Of a stretch of DNA of 64,000 nt, positions 36,494 to 45,596 are shown in pieces. Under the pieces are notes generated by a model, which saw nothing but the letters and a program-made list of their open reading frames with translations, ran no database searches and was not told the DNA's origin. Numbering within the stretch: the first letter of the stretch is position 1; every line of letters begins with the position of its first letter. A program made the translations under genes and the position numbers. Source of the DNA: Enoplolaimus lenunculus (lineage: Eukaryota > Nematoda > Enoplea > Enoplida > Thoracostomopsidae); the NCBI GenBank assembly GCA_030248215.1, contig JASANG010000235.1, forward strand, positions 62,001 through 126,000. The letters run 5' to 3'.

Positions 36494-38078
36494 TTAAAAA
36501 TCCGATACGCGACCCTTCCGCTCCCAGTCGCCATATCGCGTTGGTTCAGGTCCTGCAGGCCCGCCGACTTCTCCAGTATTCGGGTTTACTCCGCCCGGCC
36601 ATTTCGGTAATGGTTGCTTCTCAGCATCTCTATGCTTTTCCGTCTCCGGAGCACCTGAAAGTAATTATTTTCATATTAAAACAATATTTACCGCACGAAA
36701 TTCGAGATACCATGTGAATTCCAATATTAAACAGAGTCTAAGGGTTGCGCTATAGTTTTTTGACGAGCGGGGACGTTTGGCGCCGTCCGTTACGCGCACG
36801 GTACCGTCCCGCGCAGTCCGTCACACGCACGGCGCCGTCCGTCACGCGTACAACGCCGTCCGTCACGCGTACAACGCCGTCCGTCACACGTGCGGCGCAG
36901 TCCGTCACCCGTACGGCGCCGTCCGTCACCGTACGGTGCAGTCCGTCGCCGTGCGGTCTCGTAGGCAAATAACTCACGTACGTTAACATATGGTACGAAC
37001 GTTGACGAACGGCGCTGTACGGATGACGCACGGTGAAGGACGGCGCCGTATATATGAACGACGCACGATGACGGACGCCGCCGTACGGGTGACGGCAGTG
37101 ACGGACGGCGCTGTACGGGTGACGCACGGCCACGGACGGCGCCGTACGAATGACGCACGGTGAAGGACGGCGCCGTACGGACGACGCACGGTGACGGACG
37201 CCGACGTACGGGTGACGGCAGTGACAGACGGCGCTGTACGGGTGACGCACGGCCACGGACGGCGCCGTACGAATGACGCACGGCCAATGGCGCCGTACGG
37301 ATGACGCACGGCCAATGGCGCCGTACGGATGACGCACGGAGACGGAGGCGCCTGACGGGCGACGCACGGTAACGGATGACGCCGTACGGGTGACGAAGGG
37401 TGATGGAGCAGCCGAACTGTTTCATAGAACTTAAAAATATCGAATGACACGAAATTCTTTTCTGGCTCTTCTTTACGAAAAGTTGAACCAACACCTTTGT
37501 TTTCAAACATGAAAAATCTATATATACCTACCCGGATACGATATGTATTAGAACAAAACTCCAAATCCTTCCTTTTCACAAAAGATTATCAGAACATAGA
37601 TTTTTAAAAATTAGTTATATACTCAACGTTTCGGAGAAAAAAGTCTGAGCGATCCTATAACAATAGAATATTCTACATATGTAATACAGGGTTCCACTGA
37701 AAATACTGTGTTAACTGCAATTCTAAGCAAAAATCGATACCCACAAATTTGTGAATAAAATTATTCACAATTTAAACTTTAAACATTCCGTAATTTAAAC
37801 TTTAAACATTTCGTATTTCAAAATTTCGTGTTTTACAAGGCAGCACGAAACAAGTCATACATACTTGTGTTCACAGCAGTGCCATGTCGCGGTACATCAA
37901 GTTTTCCTTTTGGAGTTTTCTTTCGAGCAATGTTCAACAGCTTTTCGGTAAATTTGCTTACCGACTCATTTTTGTAACCGAGCACCGATGTCGAAATGTG
38001 CATAGAACACGTTTCTTGTAGTATGGTTCTGTAGAACACACACCCGGAGGACATACGACAAGCGAAACTAATCGACAT
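36494..38078 (-). CDS. SDHAF4: Succinate dehydrogenase assembly factor 4 (mitochondrial)
   Basis: SDHAF4 binds flavinylated SDHA and promotes its joining with SDHB during complex II assembly in the mitochondrial matrix. Exon 1 is 38078-37865 (71 codons plus one base, donor ACAA|GTATGT). Exon 2 is 36654-36494 (acceptor TTACTTTCAG) and ends in TAA. The phases match, giving 124 residues against about 108 in human. The C-terminal half carries the family signature: [15 protein letters not shown], then [15 protein letters not shown] and terminal DF. The N-terminus ([17 protein letters not shown]) is basic and free of acidic residues, as expected of a mitochondrial presequence. [10 protein letters not shown] corresponds to the conserved KLPEGRFDAP. 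The single 1.2-kb intron contains the large foldback repeat at 36742-37425. Exon 1 also stays open past the donor to a stop at 37833, so a retained intron would give an 81-residue product lacking the signature. LSM6 lies about 1 kb upstream on the same strand. Confidence 0.93.
36742..37425. mobile_element. Foldback element F, large copy, in the SDHAF4 intron
   Basis: The left end AAGGGTTGCGCTATAG matches the 8413 copy. The left arm (about 36778-36960) repeats CGCCGTCCGTCACGCGTAC. The right arm (about 37010-37400) repeats the inverse, ACGGACGGCGCCGTACGG...GTGACGCACGG. The centre has AACTCACGTACGTTAACATA. The right terminal repeat is missing. Several reading frames up to 238 codons run through it on the minus strand as [19 protein letters not shown] repeats; they are products of the repeat. 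Confidence 0.85.
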
Positions 38079-39104
38079 TATTTAAAATAACAATCGACTA
38101 CTGTCCCGTTAAATTCATACAAAACCGTATATTTCGTAGAATCAGGGAGTGAAATATAACAATAGTAATAAGTAGTTTAATACACCTTACGCCAAAAATG
38201 CTAAACCATTAAAGGTAGAAAACAACTATTTCTTGGGTTTGCAACAATCTGTTAAGTGATTTTGCGACACGAAATGGAACTCAATCCGAACCAAGCGATT
38301 CTGAAGCAATCATGTTATAGTGTATATGTGGCTGTACGATGTCAATTTTTTTAGATTGTGCCATAACATCCCCAAACACATCTTATGTGATTGATTCACT
38401 ACCTGACATTTTGATAATGCTTCCCCAAACCCATAAATTGTTTAAGCTACATACTTTGGGCTTAAAATTATAACATTACCTTGAGACAAAAGTTGTTAAA
38501 AACAACGAATTTTCGACACATTACGTATTAAGCTGAACTACAGGCAAAATAACCTCTTGCTTTTACGTATGGTTTATATGTTGAAAATAGTGTATATTAT
38601 TTTGAGTCGCTCTGTTAGCAAAAAAAGCAAATAATGACATTTTACTAATCAACCATATTTAAAATATACAACTCAACGAATATCGGAAGGGCTGTTTGAA
38701 AATATCAAACTTAAGGGATAACCGTTTACTATCTTAACAAGCTATCAAACTACAGCAATTTTGCAATGTAATCGAGGAATCTATGACGCACAAATATTTC
38801 TAAATTTATTTTCAACCAGAAAGCTGCTGAATAACACTATCAGTAAATCCAAATATCAATGCGATTATACAACAAATAACACGGAATGTGCAGTCACATA
38901 AACACGAAAAGCGAAAAATGATGTTCATCGAAAACAGACTTCCTGAAATGAAAAATACACGGCACGTACATAATGCAACAGCAAAGAAAAATCACAAATT
39001 CGATCGAAACCGTTTCCTATATTTGCCTCAGTGGTATGAGCCTCCGCACGAACAAACCTTTGTCGTTGTTGTTGCTGCTGTCTAGTTCGCTAACATCAGA
39101 ACAA
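38079..39104. other. Spacer between LSM6 and SDHAF4
   Basis: It must hold the SDHAF4 promoter and the LSM6 3' flank. No repeat or gene is recognised. The plus-strand frame 38888-39085 lies opposite the LSM6 3' region and is not supported. Confidence 0.4.
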
Positions 39105-40088
39105 TCAAATCTTTCTTTTCTGAGTGCTAATGTATAAAACTGAAAACACTTTTTACTTAAATTAATAAACAACATCACAACGAAGATCAATAAAAATACA
39201 ATAAATACTACCACATGAGATAATAAATAAGCATACATACAACGCATAACGTGAACTAGACAAATCGGATGTTGTCGAAAATGCGATATTGTACGATGCA
39301 GGGAGATCATAATTTCGGCCTAAATCTATCATCGCTTCGGCCCATGTATAGAATAGAGCCAGAACATTAGTATAAGCATATTCCTAAGCATAAGCCTAAG
39401 CGTAATAATAAGGATGATCCTATTCCTAAGCCTAAGCAAAAAAGTTAGTCTAAAGCTTAACCTCACTCTATTAAAGCTCCGCAGGAAAATGTTCCGGCCC
39501 TGTTCTATACAAGGGCCATCGCTTCTATGAACAACTTTAGGCATTCGCAACGGCAATTATAGTTTAATATATGCATTTTAAACGTCAAGCACCACAGGTT
39601 TTGCAAAGCTGCGTAACACAGGTATATTCATTCATACCTATATACGCGTTATGATAACGAAACCTTTACCGTTCGTACAGAAAAGTTTTCTGATGAACTG
39701 CTTTATAAGATTAGATAGTTAAAACTACCATTATTTCCACGAATAAACGCGTCTCCGTATTTATTCTTTAACTGTCCGTTGACATATTCTTCGGTTTGCT
39801 CTAGCGCAATATTCATGTATCCATCCAAGCAAGCTAATATGCCTGAAACATAACAGTTTTATTAGAAGGAGTAAGTCATAATAATATGCTAAAATAAATA
39901 TAAAAATGTAAAGTACATACCCAATAAACCAAACATTACTTACGTACGGTTGGGCACATTCGAAAATGCTAAGTAAAAAGAAAAAACATTTCTTTACCTC
40001 GATAATCAACACCCGAATTCAGCTTGACAACTACGGGTTTTCCAATGATTTGCTTCAAAAAATCGCTTGGTGTTTGTTTACGACTCAT
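39105..40088 (-). CDS. LSM6: U6 snRNA-associated Sm-like protein LSm6
   Basis: LSm6 is a subunit of the heptameric LSm1-7 ring (mRNA decapping and decay, cytoplasm) and the LSm2-8 ring (U6 snRNA 3' end, nucleus). Exons are 40088-39998, 39842-39729 and 39139-39105. GT-AG sites and phases fit, and the 79 residues compare with 80 in human. The Sm1 part is GKPVVVKLNSGVDYRG and LDGYMNIALEQTEEY; the Sm2 part is GDAFIRGNNVLYIST. The last exon is tiny (35 nt) and gives LYISTQKRKI. I chose the ATG that gives MSRKQTPSDFLKQIIG, which matches the conserved start. An in-frame ATG 45 codons upstream (40223) is probably 5' UTR. Intron 2 contains a family-T MITE (39339-39517). Confidence 0.96.
39339..39517. 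mobile_element. Family-T MITE, reference copy, in LSM6 intron 2
   Basis: GGCCCATGTATAGAA to TTCTATACAAGGGCC, 179 bp, flanked by an exact 8-bp duplication ATCGCTTC (39331-39338, 39518-39525), so hAT type. The interior holds CCTAAGCATAAGCCTAAGCG and CCTAAGCCTAAGC, degenerate copies of a TTAGGC hexamer. Confidence 0.9.
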
Positions 40089-40296
40089 CTTAAGCCAGCC
40101 GCAATAAAAATATTCGTAATTCGTATTTCTACAAGTGCTGTACTTATTCCTATAAAATAGCTTCTTCACACATCGAGTAAAACTAAATGAATGGATTACG
40201 CATTTAAATTCAGTCCTTGCCATATTATCTGCAATTGCTGCACCGTAATAACGCTAATTTGGCACCTCTTCGGAAGGTGGTGAACAATCAGAGAAC

Positions 40297-40440
40297 ATGG
40301 CTTTTGCGAAAAGATTGGTGTATTCGCGCTCAGGTCGACCTGGGATGAGTGTTATGTTAGATTTGCATGATAGGTGTGTATGTGTCCGTAATACGATGCG
40401 GCTTGATATGACGCCGCGGCCGATTGTAACACTTTACTAA
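40297..40440 (+). CDS. Possible divergent small ORF or first exon next to LSM6
   Basis: A 47-codon frame (MAFAKRLVYSRSGRPG...) starts about 210 bp from the LSM6 start on the opposite strand. Inside it, CGCTCAG|GTCGAC could act as a splice donor, making this the first exon of a gene whose other exons I could not find. The first 12 residues are basic and hydrophobic, like a mitochondrial presequence. Unrecognised and may be chance. Confidence 0.2.
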   Translation: MAFAKRLVYSRSGRPGMSVMLDLHDRCVCVRNTMRLDMTPRPIVTLY

Positions 40441-40464
40441 AGAACAAGGCAAATACGTATTATG

Positions 40465-40833
40465 CAGGGTGCGATCGGATATTAATTTACCGGATACTGG
40501 AACCGAATACGGATATTGAATTTTTCGCCGGAACAGGAACCGGATGTAAAATACTGAAATTGTTTAATATAAAAATGCGTTTAACTCTCGCTCGTTTACG
40601 TAAGCTAAAAGAACCTGAAAACGTATCAAAACTTGCACTCTTGACTTACTCAGAAATGTAATTGCGCAAAGATTTTAAAGATGCTCACTTAAAGATGCTC
40701 ACCTGTAAAAGCAGTTTTATGATATTCCGAACCGTATTCTAAATATGCGGTAGGTTTATATAGGATAACGGAACAGGAGGTTATCAGTTTTTGGCAAATA
40801 TTATACCGCAACCTGATATCCGGTGGCACCCTG
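40465..40833 (+). mobile_element. hAT-type MITE, CGATCGGATA subfamily
   Basis: CAGGGTGCGATCGGATA to GATATCCGGTGGCACCCTG, 369 bp. It has the same interior as the H3.3 intron-2 copy (AATATAAAAATGCGTTTAAC, AACTTGCACTCTTGAC). No clear duplication remains at its flanks. Confidence 0.8.
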
Positions 40834-43320
40834 AACTCCAAAGAAACTCCCGGTTAACTCTAGATACTAAACAGAAATTCAACTCCTAGACTCCTAAACT
40901 CTCTTATAACCCCAATATACGACTTCACTCCGTTTACATGGACTTCAAAACACCACGCCTCAAATTGTATGTTGCAATCATCCAACCCACTAGGCGTACA
41001 CATGTGATGCACCCAGTAACCGGAATATGTACGGCCGAAATGTAAACTTATTAAGAGTTCTAATAACAACCAGCAATATCTGTGAGCGGTCCAATCGCTA
41101 ATTCCTGAACGGCAACGGCAAAACCGGGTAATGACATACACGTGAGACTTAAACTATTTCATTAAAGACATTAGCTCAAGAGAAAAAACTGGTTTTCCTC
41201 TCAGAGCAAACCCTGAATTAAAATCTCAAAAGAAGAGGAATAAAACTGCAAATATATATATCTGGATTAAAAACAAGATAATAATACGTATAATTTTGAG
41301 GTAGAAACCTGCTTTTGTTTTGTAATCATGATTTCATGTTATGTTCCAGATATGTTCTGTTTCTGGTATTCTGGATTTTCATTGCATTGATTGCAGTGTG
41401 TTATAATTCTTGTGTTAATTCTTTCCGTAATTAGAGAATGAATTCAACTTATCTGGAGTTTATCTTTCTGTTGGTTTTCAACTCAACGAGTTAGTTTTGT
41501 TTCGTTCAGATTCAGTTTAATTTCGGGTTAGTTTCCAACTGCTGTTCGTTGAAAACTAATTGTTACTCGGGTAACTGTAAGTTGTGTATTTTATGTCTTA
41601 TTTAGTTTGTATTACTACTAGTATTACTTGTTATTAAACCTTAACCTGAGTTATCTTGATTAGCGAGTTCGACGGGTTTCTGAGTTCTAAATCGGAGATC
41701 GAATGCCTCGTTGAGGCTGGAATCAAATGAATTCGCCCAGTCCCCTAACAATGCTATCATCTAAAACCATGTCTACTAAGATATCCCTAGTTTACAATAT
41801 CCAGTTAACGAAGTACGCAATCTACTTAACAATGAATGGAAAAGATTCTAATTGAAACACTAGGAAAAACAACCGTTCTGTAGCGATTCAGATTGAAGAC
41901 TGACTATGGGAACTGCAAAGTGCTACCCCATAATTTACCGGCATTTATGGTTTTCATACAACAGAGTTTATGGTTTACAACTACATGGCAGCCTGAAATA
42001 TATACAACCTAGCATATTTGTGCAATATAAACCAGTTTTATAAAAGATATATTATAAAAACCGTCGTTTAAATCCGAAGTAGGAGAAGAGACTCAAAAGA
42101 CCCAGGGGTGCATGGAATAGGGCTAAATTATGGCAAAATACAAAACCATCATTTTTACCAAATGTATAGAAATTTACACGGCTGTGCCACCTACACCCCC
42201 CCGCACACGTGCCGACCCCTGATATCACATATAACACCCTTTTGTAAAGAATAAACGTTGCTTCGAAAGGGTATATATATGAACAATGCGTTAATCGGTG
42301 TCGGTTTCGTTTTGACACATTCCTTGAAAAACATAACTTCATTTTGAAAATGGCCACTTTTTTCCCTGACAGGCCCATTTTTTCCTTCTTTTCCTTGATT
42401 TTCCTAAAGAAATAGCACAAGAATTTTAGGGGATTATGATTTCGTAGAGTAACGAAAGGAATTAAGCTAAATTTTACATTCGTAACGCTCACGGACTATA
42501 GCTATGTATTTCATTTGTCGTATTGCACTTGCAAATAATATTAAGTCATGTTGCTATCTGTTTATTTTTGTTAACTAGTTGTGTTTGACAAAAGTTTAAC
42601 AGCACTGTAAAACATGTAAACATTTAAGAGAGTAAATATTCATGGAAAGTTTGGGTCGCGAATATTGTTGTTACATCATGGCTCTTAAAACAAATTTTAT
42701 TTATATTAAAGTAAATTTTTGCAATTTTCGTTCAGAAAAAATGTTGCTACATCAGGGCCCGTAAAACGACTTTTAATTTAATTAAGTAAATTGTTTCAAC
42801 ATACTGCGCATTTTATGTCGTTGATTTGGCTCATTTGCTTTGCAGATATGTATTCCATAACACAACTAACTAGATCAGTGCCATTTCTTACCATCTACGT
42901 TACTGGCAACATTTTTGCGATTATGTGACATTTTTCTAGAAAGGAAATTAAATGGTAAATAAGAAATAGAAGCTAGATTTGGTCGCTGGCTTTCTCCAAT
43001 TCTTTCTTTTTAAATGCAGAAAGGCTACGCGCGTTGTTCAATAATAATTGCAACCTGCACGTTTATAATGTTTGTTAAAATTTTTGTTTTGAGGCGAATA
43101 GTTACCTTGCCTCCTTTAAACCGAGTATCCTGGCCTTTGAAATAACCTGTTGTCAATACATAGCTAGGGTGTTTATGAAACATCTTTATTTCCTTTTATG
43201 GTAAATTAAATTTGAAATTGGAGTGCCATTTAATCATGACTGACTACGTGAAGACAGTAAAGTTACGGATGTTTTCCCACCTAAATTATAGTTTTTAATG
43301 TACTCGGCAGTTGATTGTGA
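40834..43320. other. 2.5 kb intergenic DNA, nothing recognised
   Basis: No exon-like frame with matching splice sites, no tRNA and no complete transposon. The 146-codon minus-strand frame at 42052-42492 has no family resemblance and an AT-driven composition. Confidence 0.45.
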
Positions 43321-43530
43321 GACGGCGTGGCTCAGTGGATAGGCACTGGACTGATAATCTGTCGACCGAGTTCGAAACCTGGGAGCGTCCCTCATTTTCA
43401 GCTGCTATCTCAGAACTAAAACCGTCGTACCCTAGCCTAGCCAACTTATCACAGCCATAGTCTGGGAAACCTTGATTAAAAATAATTGGTGCAAACTAGA
43501 TTCCAGCCAAACTATTCTTAATGGCTCCGG
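43321..43530 (+). mobile_element. tRNA-derived SINE
   Basis: The head (43321-43389) reads like a tRNA: GTGGCTCAGTGGATAGGC (A box region), CTGATAATCTG with a GAT triplet at the anticodon position, and GAGTTCGAAACCTGG (B box). The ends GACG and CGTC can pair. The D and T stems are imperfect, so it is a SINE head rather than a functional tRNA. The body continues to about 43530. Confidence 0.65.
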
Positions 43531-43734
43531 CGGAGAGGTCAGATTTCCTGATCTTGTAGGTAAACCGCTAAATTTGCATTACAGTTGTCACTGAAAAAAT
43601 TTAGGGTATCGGAATTAACATGCCCAGAGTGGTACTGCACAAACTTTTGTCAGAACTTGTGAAAAAGATAAGCATACGGCTATGCGTGTTAAAACTACTG
43701 ATATTTTTCTTGTTAAAATTAATATTTTGAGAGT

Positions 43735-44850
43735 GAGCCAGCACGGATTTCTACCTAGACGTTCAACTGTAAGTGCTTTGCTGGAGAGCCTAAACGGTTG
43801 GATGAAAAGTGTAGAGCAAGGAAATTTTGCTGATGTCTGTACTTAAGAAAAGCATTTGACTCTCGCCCCGGACCGCGAATCCAAACTCTCCGAATCCATG
43901 GGCGTGCAATTTACAGCGCCCGCCTCGATGGAACCTCCATGTCAGAACTGCACGGTCGGGACGACCCCTTTCTCAAAGTACTGCGAATATAATTGGTTTT
44001 CCCTTAATTTCTCCGAAAGATACGGACCTCTCGCTCGCGAGTCAAGCGCGCTACCTATTCACCACGCGGCCGATATCATAATTTCCTGTGGTGCTATATG
44101 TGCACGAGAATGTATGTGTCTTAACATTATACAGTCTGCACATACACAAGCTATACCGCATATACTCACAGGTAGGTTATTGCGATATATTAAATATTTC
44201 CTAAGCAATCGCTTGCAGCGCGTTAATGTTGGCTCGAAATTTTCTACTTGGCAGGAAGTTGAAAGCGGTGTCCCACAAGGATCTGTTCTAGGTCCACTCC
44301 TGTTTCTTATTTATATAAATGATATCCCTGAAATTCTCAACACTTGTCATGTCAAGATGTACACCGTTGACACTAAATTATACATGGAGCGAAATAGGTG
44401 TCAAGTTCGAGCGCCACGATTTCATAAACACTTATCCTCTTACCACACTTGGAGTAACAGCTGGTAGTTATGTATAAATAGTACAAAATGTAAAATGCTC
44501 AAGCTTGGATGGAATGTTGTGGAAGATCCAGTTTATGCTTTTGCGACCGATAATATTTCAGTTGAACATTGTTTTAAAGATCTTGTGTTTGGATGGGAAG
44601 TAAACTAAATTTTTCCGAATATTGTGCCAAAATAGTTTCCTGTGCATCACATAGAACAGGCCTTATTCTGCGAGCGTTTGGACCTCGTGATACGATTTTT
44701 ATGCGTAGAATGTTTGTGGCTATGTTAGACCATTCCTTCAGTATTGCACTGAAGTATGGTCTCTTGTTTATTTGAAACATATTCGTGTAATAGAAAGCGT
44801 TTAGGGTAAATTTTTGAGAAGAATGCTGAAAAAAGACGATGTGCTTCTTT
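43735..44850 (+). mobile_element. Non-LTR retrotransposon (LINE) reverse-transcriptase remnant
   Basis: The RT domain is readable in pieces: QHGFLPRRSTVSALLESLN, then after an insertion LLRYIKYFLSNRLQRVNVG, then SGVPQGSVLGPLLFLIYIND. The catalytic FADD-type box has become MYTVDTKLY, so the enzyme is dead. Downstream pieces are LNFSEYCAKIVSCAS, RAFGPRDTIFMRRMFVA, YVRPFLQYCTEVWSLVYL and RVIESV, with frameshifts and stops between them. The GVPQGSVLGPLLFLIYIND block and the C-terminal YVRP...EVWS block suit the Jockey/CR1 group. Neither end was found. Confidence 0.9.
43860..44105 (-). mobile_element. SINE-like insertion inside the LINE
   Basis: The RT reading frame is interrupted between the fingers and palm pieces by unrelated sequence of higher GC. 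On the minus strand its start resembles a tRNA (GCGTGGTGAATAGGTAGCGC as A box, GAGAGGTCCGTATC as a worn B box). The edges are approximate. Confidence 0.45.
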
Positions 44851-45503
44851 GACGACCTTCTTGAAAATTGGAGCATGTAAGCATGTGAGGCATGTTTGTC
44901 CTGGTGCATATGCAATATATGCAATGCACATTATATATTATGCTTCTTGCCTTCAGTATATGGTTGACATATATTCAACGATAAAAGCAGTTGGAAAAGC
45001 GGGCTACGTGGGGCGGTGGAAACAGCGTCTGCATGACACGCAGAAAATTGCTAGTTCGAAACCATCCGTAACCAGCTTTTCCAGCTGCTTAGCACAAAGA
45101 TCTGAAGTCCCGGTTCCTACCTAGACTGACATGGGGGCTACTCCGTGGACGCGATGGCAAATTGTCGCGCTTTGAACACGGTATCCAATCGAAATAGTAT
45201 GGACGGTCAAGGGACGACCTTCTTGAAAATTGGAGCATGTAAGCATGTGAGGCATGCTTGTCCTGGTGCATATGCAATATATGCAATGCACATTATATAT
45301 TATGCTTCTTGCCTTCAGCATATGGTTGACATATAGTCAACGATAAAAGCAGTTGGAAAAGCGGGCTACGTGGCGCGGTGGAAACAGCGTCTGCATGACA
45401 CGCAGAAAATTGCTAGTTCGAAACCAACCGTAGCCCATTTTTCCAGCTGGTTAGTTACAGAAGGTCTGAAGACCCGGTTCCTACCTAGACTGACAGGTAG
45501 CTT
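44850..45503 (+). repeat. Direct duplication of a tRNA-like unit upstream of CERT
   Basis: Two copies of about 290 bp, at 44850-45140 and 45212-45503, share ACGACCTTCTTGAAAATTGG, GGTGCATATGCAATATATGC and GACACGCAGAAAATTGC. Each contains a 72-nt tRNA-like fold, at 45002-45073 and 45364-45435. In the second copy GGCTACG and CGTAGCC form a full acceptor stem, TCTGC/GCAGA an anticodon stem with GAC in the loop, and TAGTTCGAAACC a B-box-like stretch. The T stem is weak. Probably a tRNA-Val-like SINE head duplicated locally. Confidence 0.6.
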
Positions 45504-45596
45504 GTGGAAGGAAAGGTGGTCAAATGCTTTTTAATTATTTTGTATATTTATATTCGTTAACTCATTTAACTTGAACTCGGAAGTCATCGTTATGTC

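Noticed and set aside
36745-37579. Five frames of 69-238 codons with [13 protein letters not shown] repeats
   Set aside because: Products of the GC-rich foldback array in the SDHAF4 intron; three minus-strand frames read equally well.
42052-42492. 146-codon minus-strand frame
   Set aside because: No recognisable motif, AT-driven composition and no splice partners.
43321-43390. tRNA-Ile gene
   Set aside because: D and T stems are mismatched and a SINE-like body follows.
43856-44467. 203-codon frame read as one LINE protein
   Set aside because: The first ~80 codons are inserted non-LINE sequence; only the later part is reverse transcriptase.
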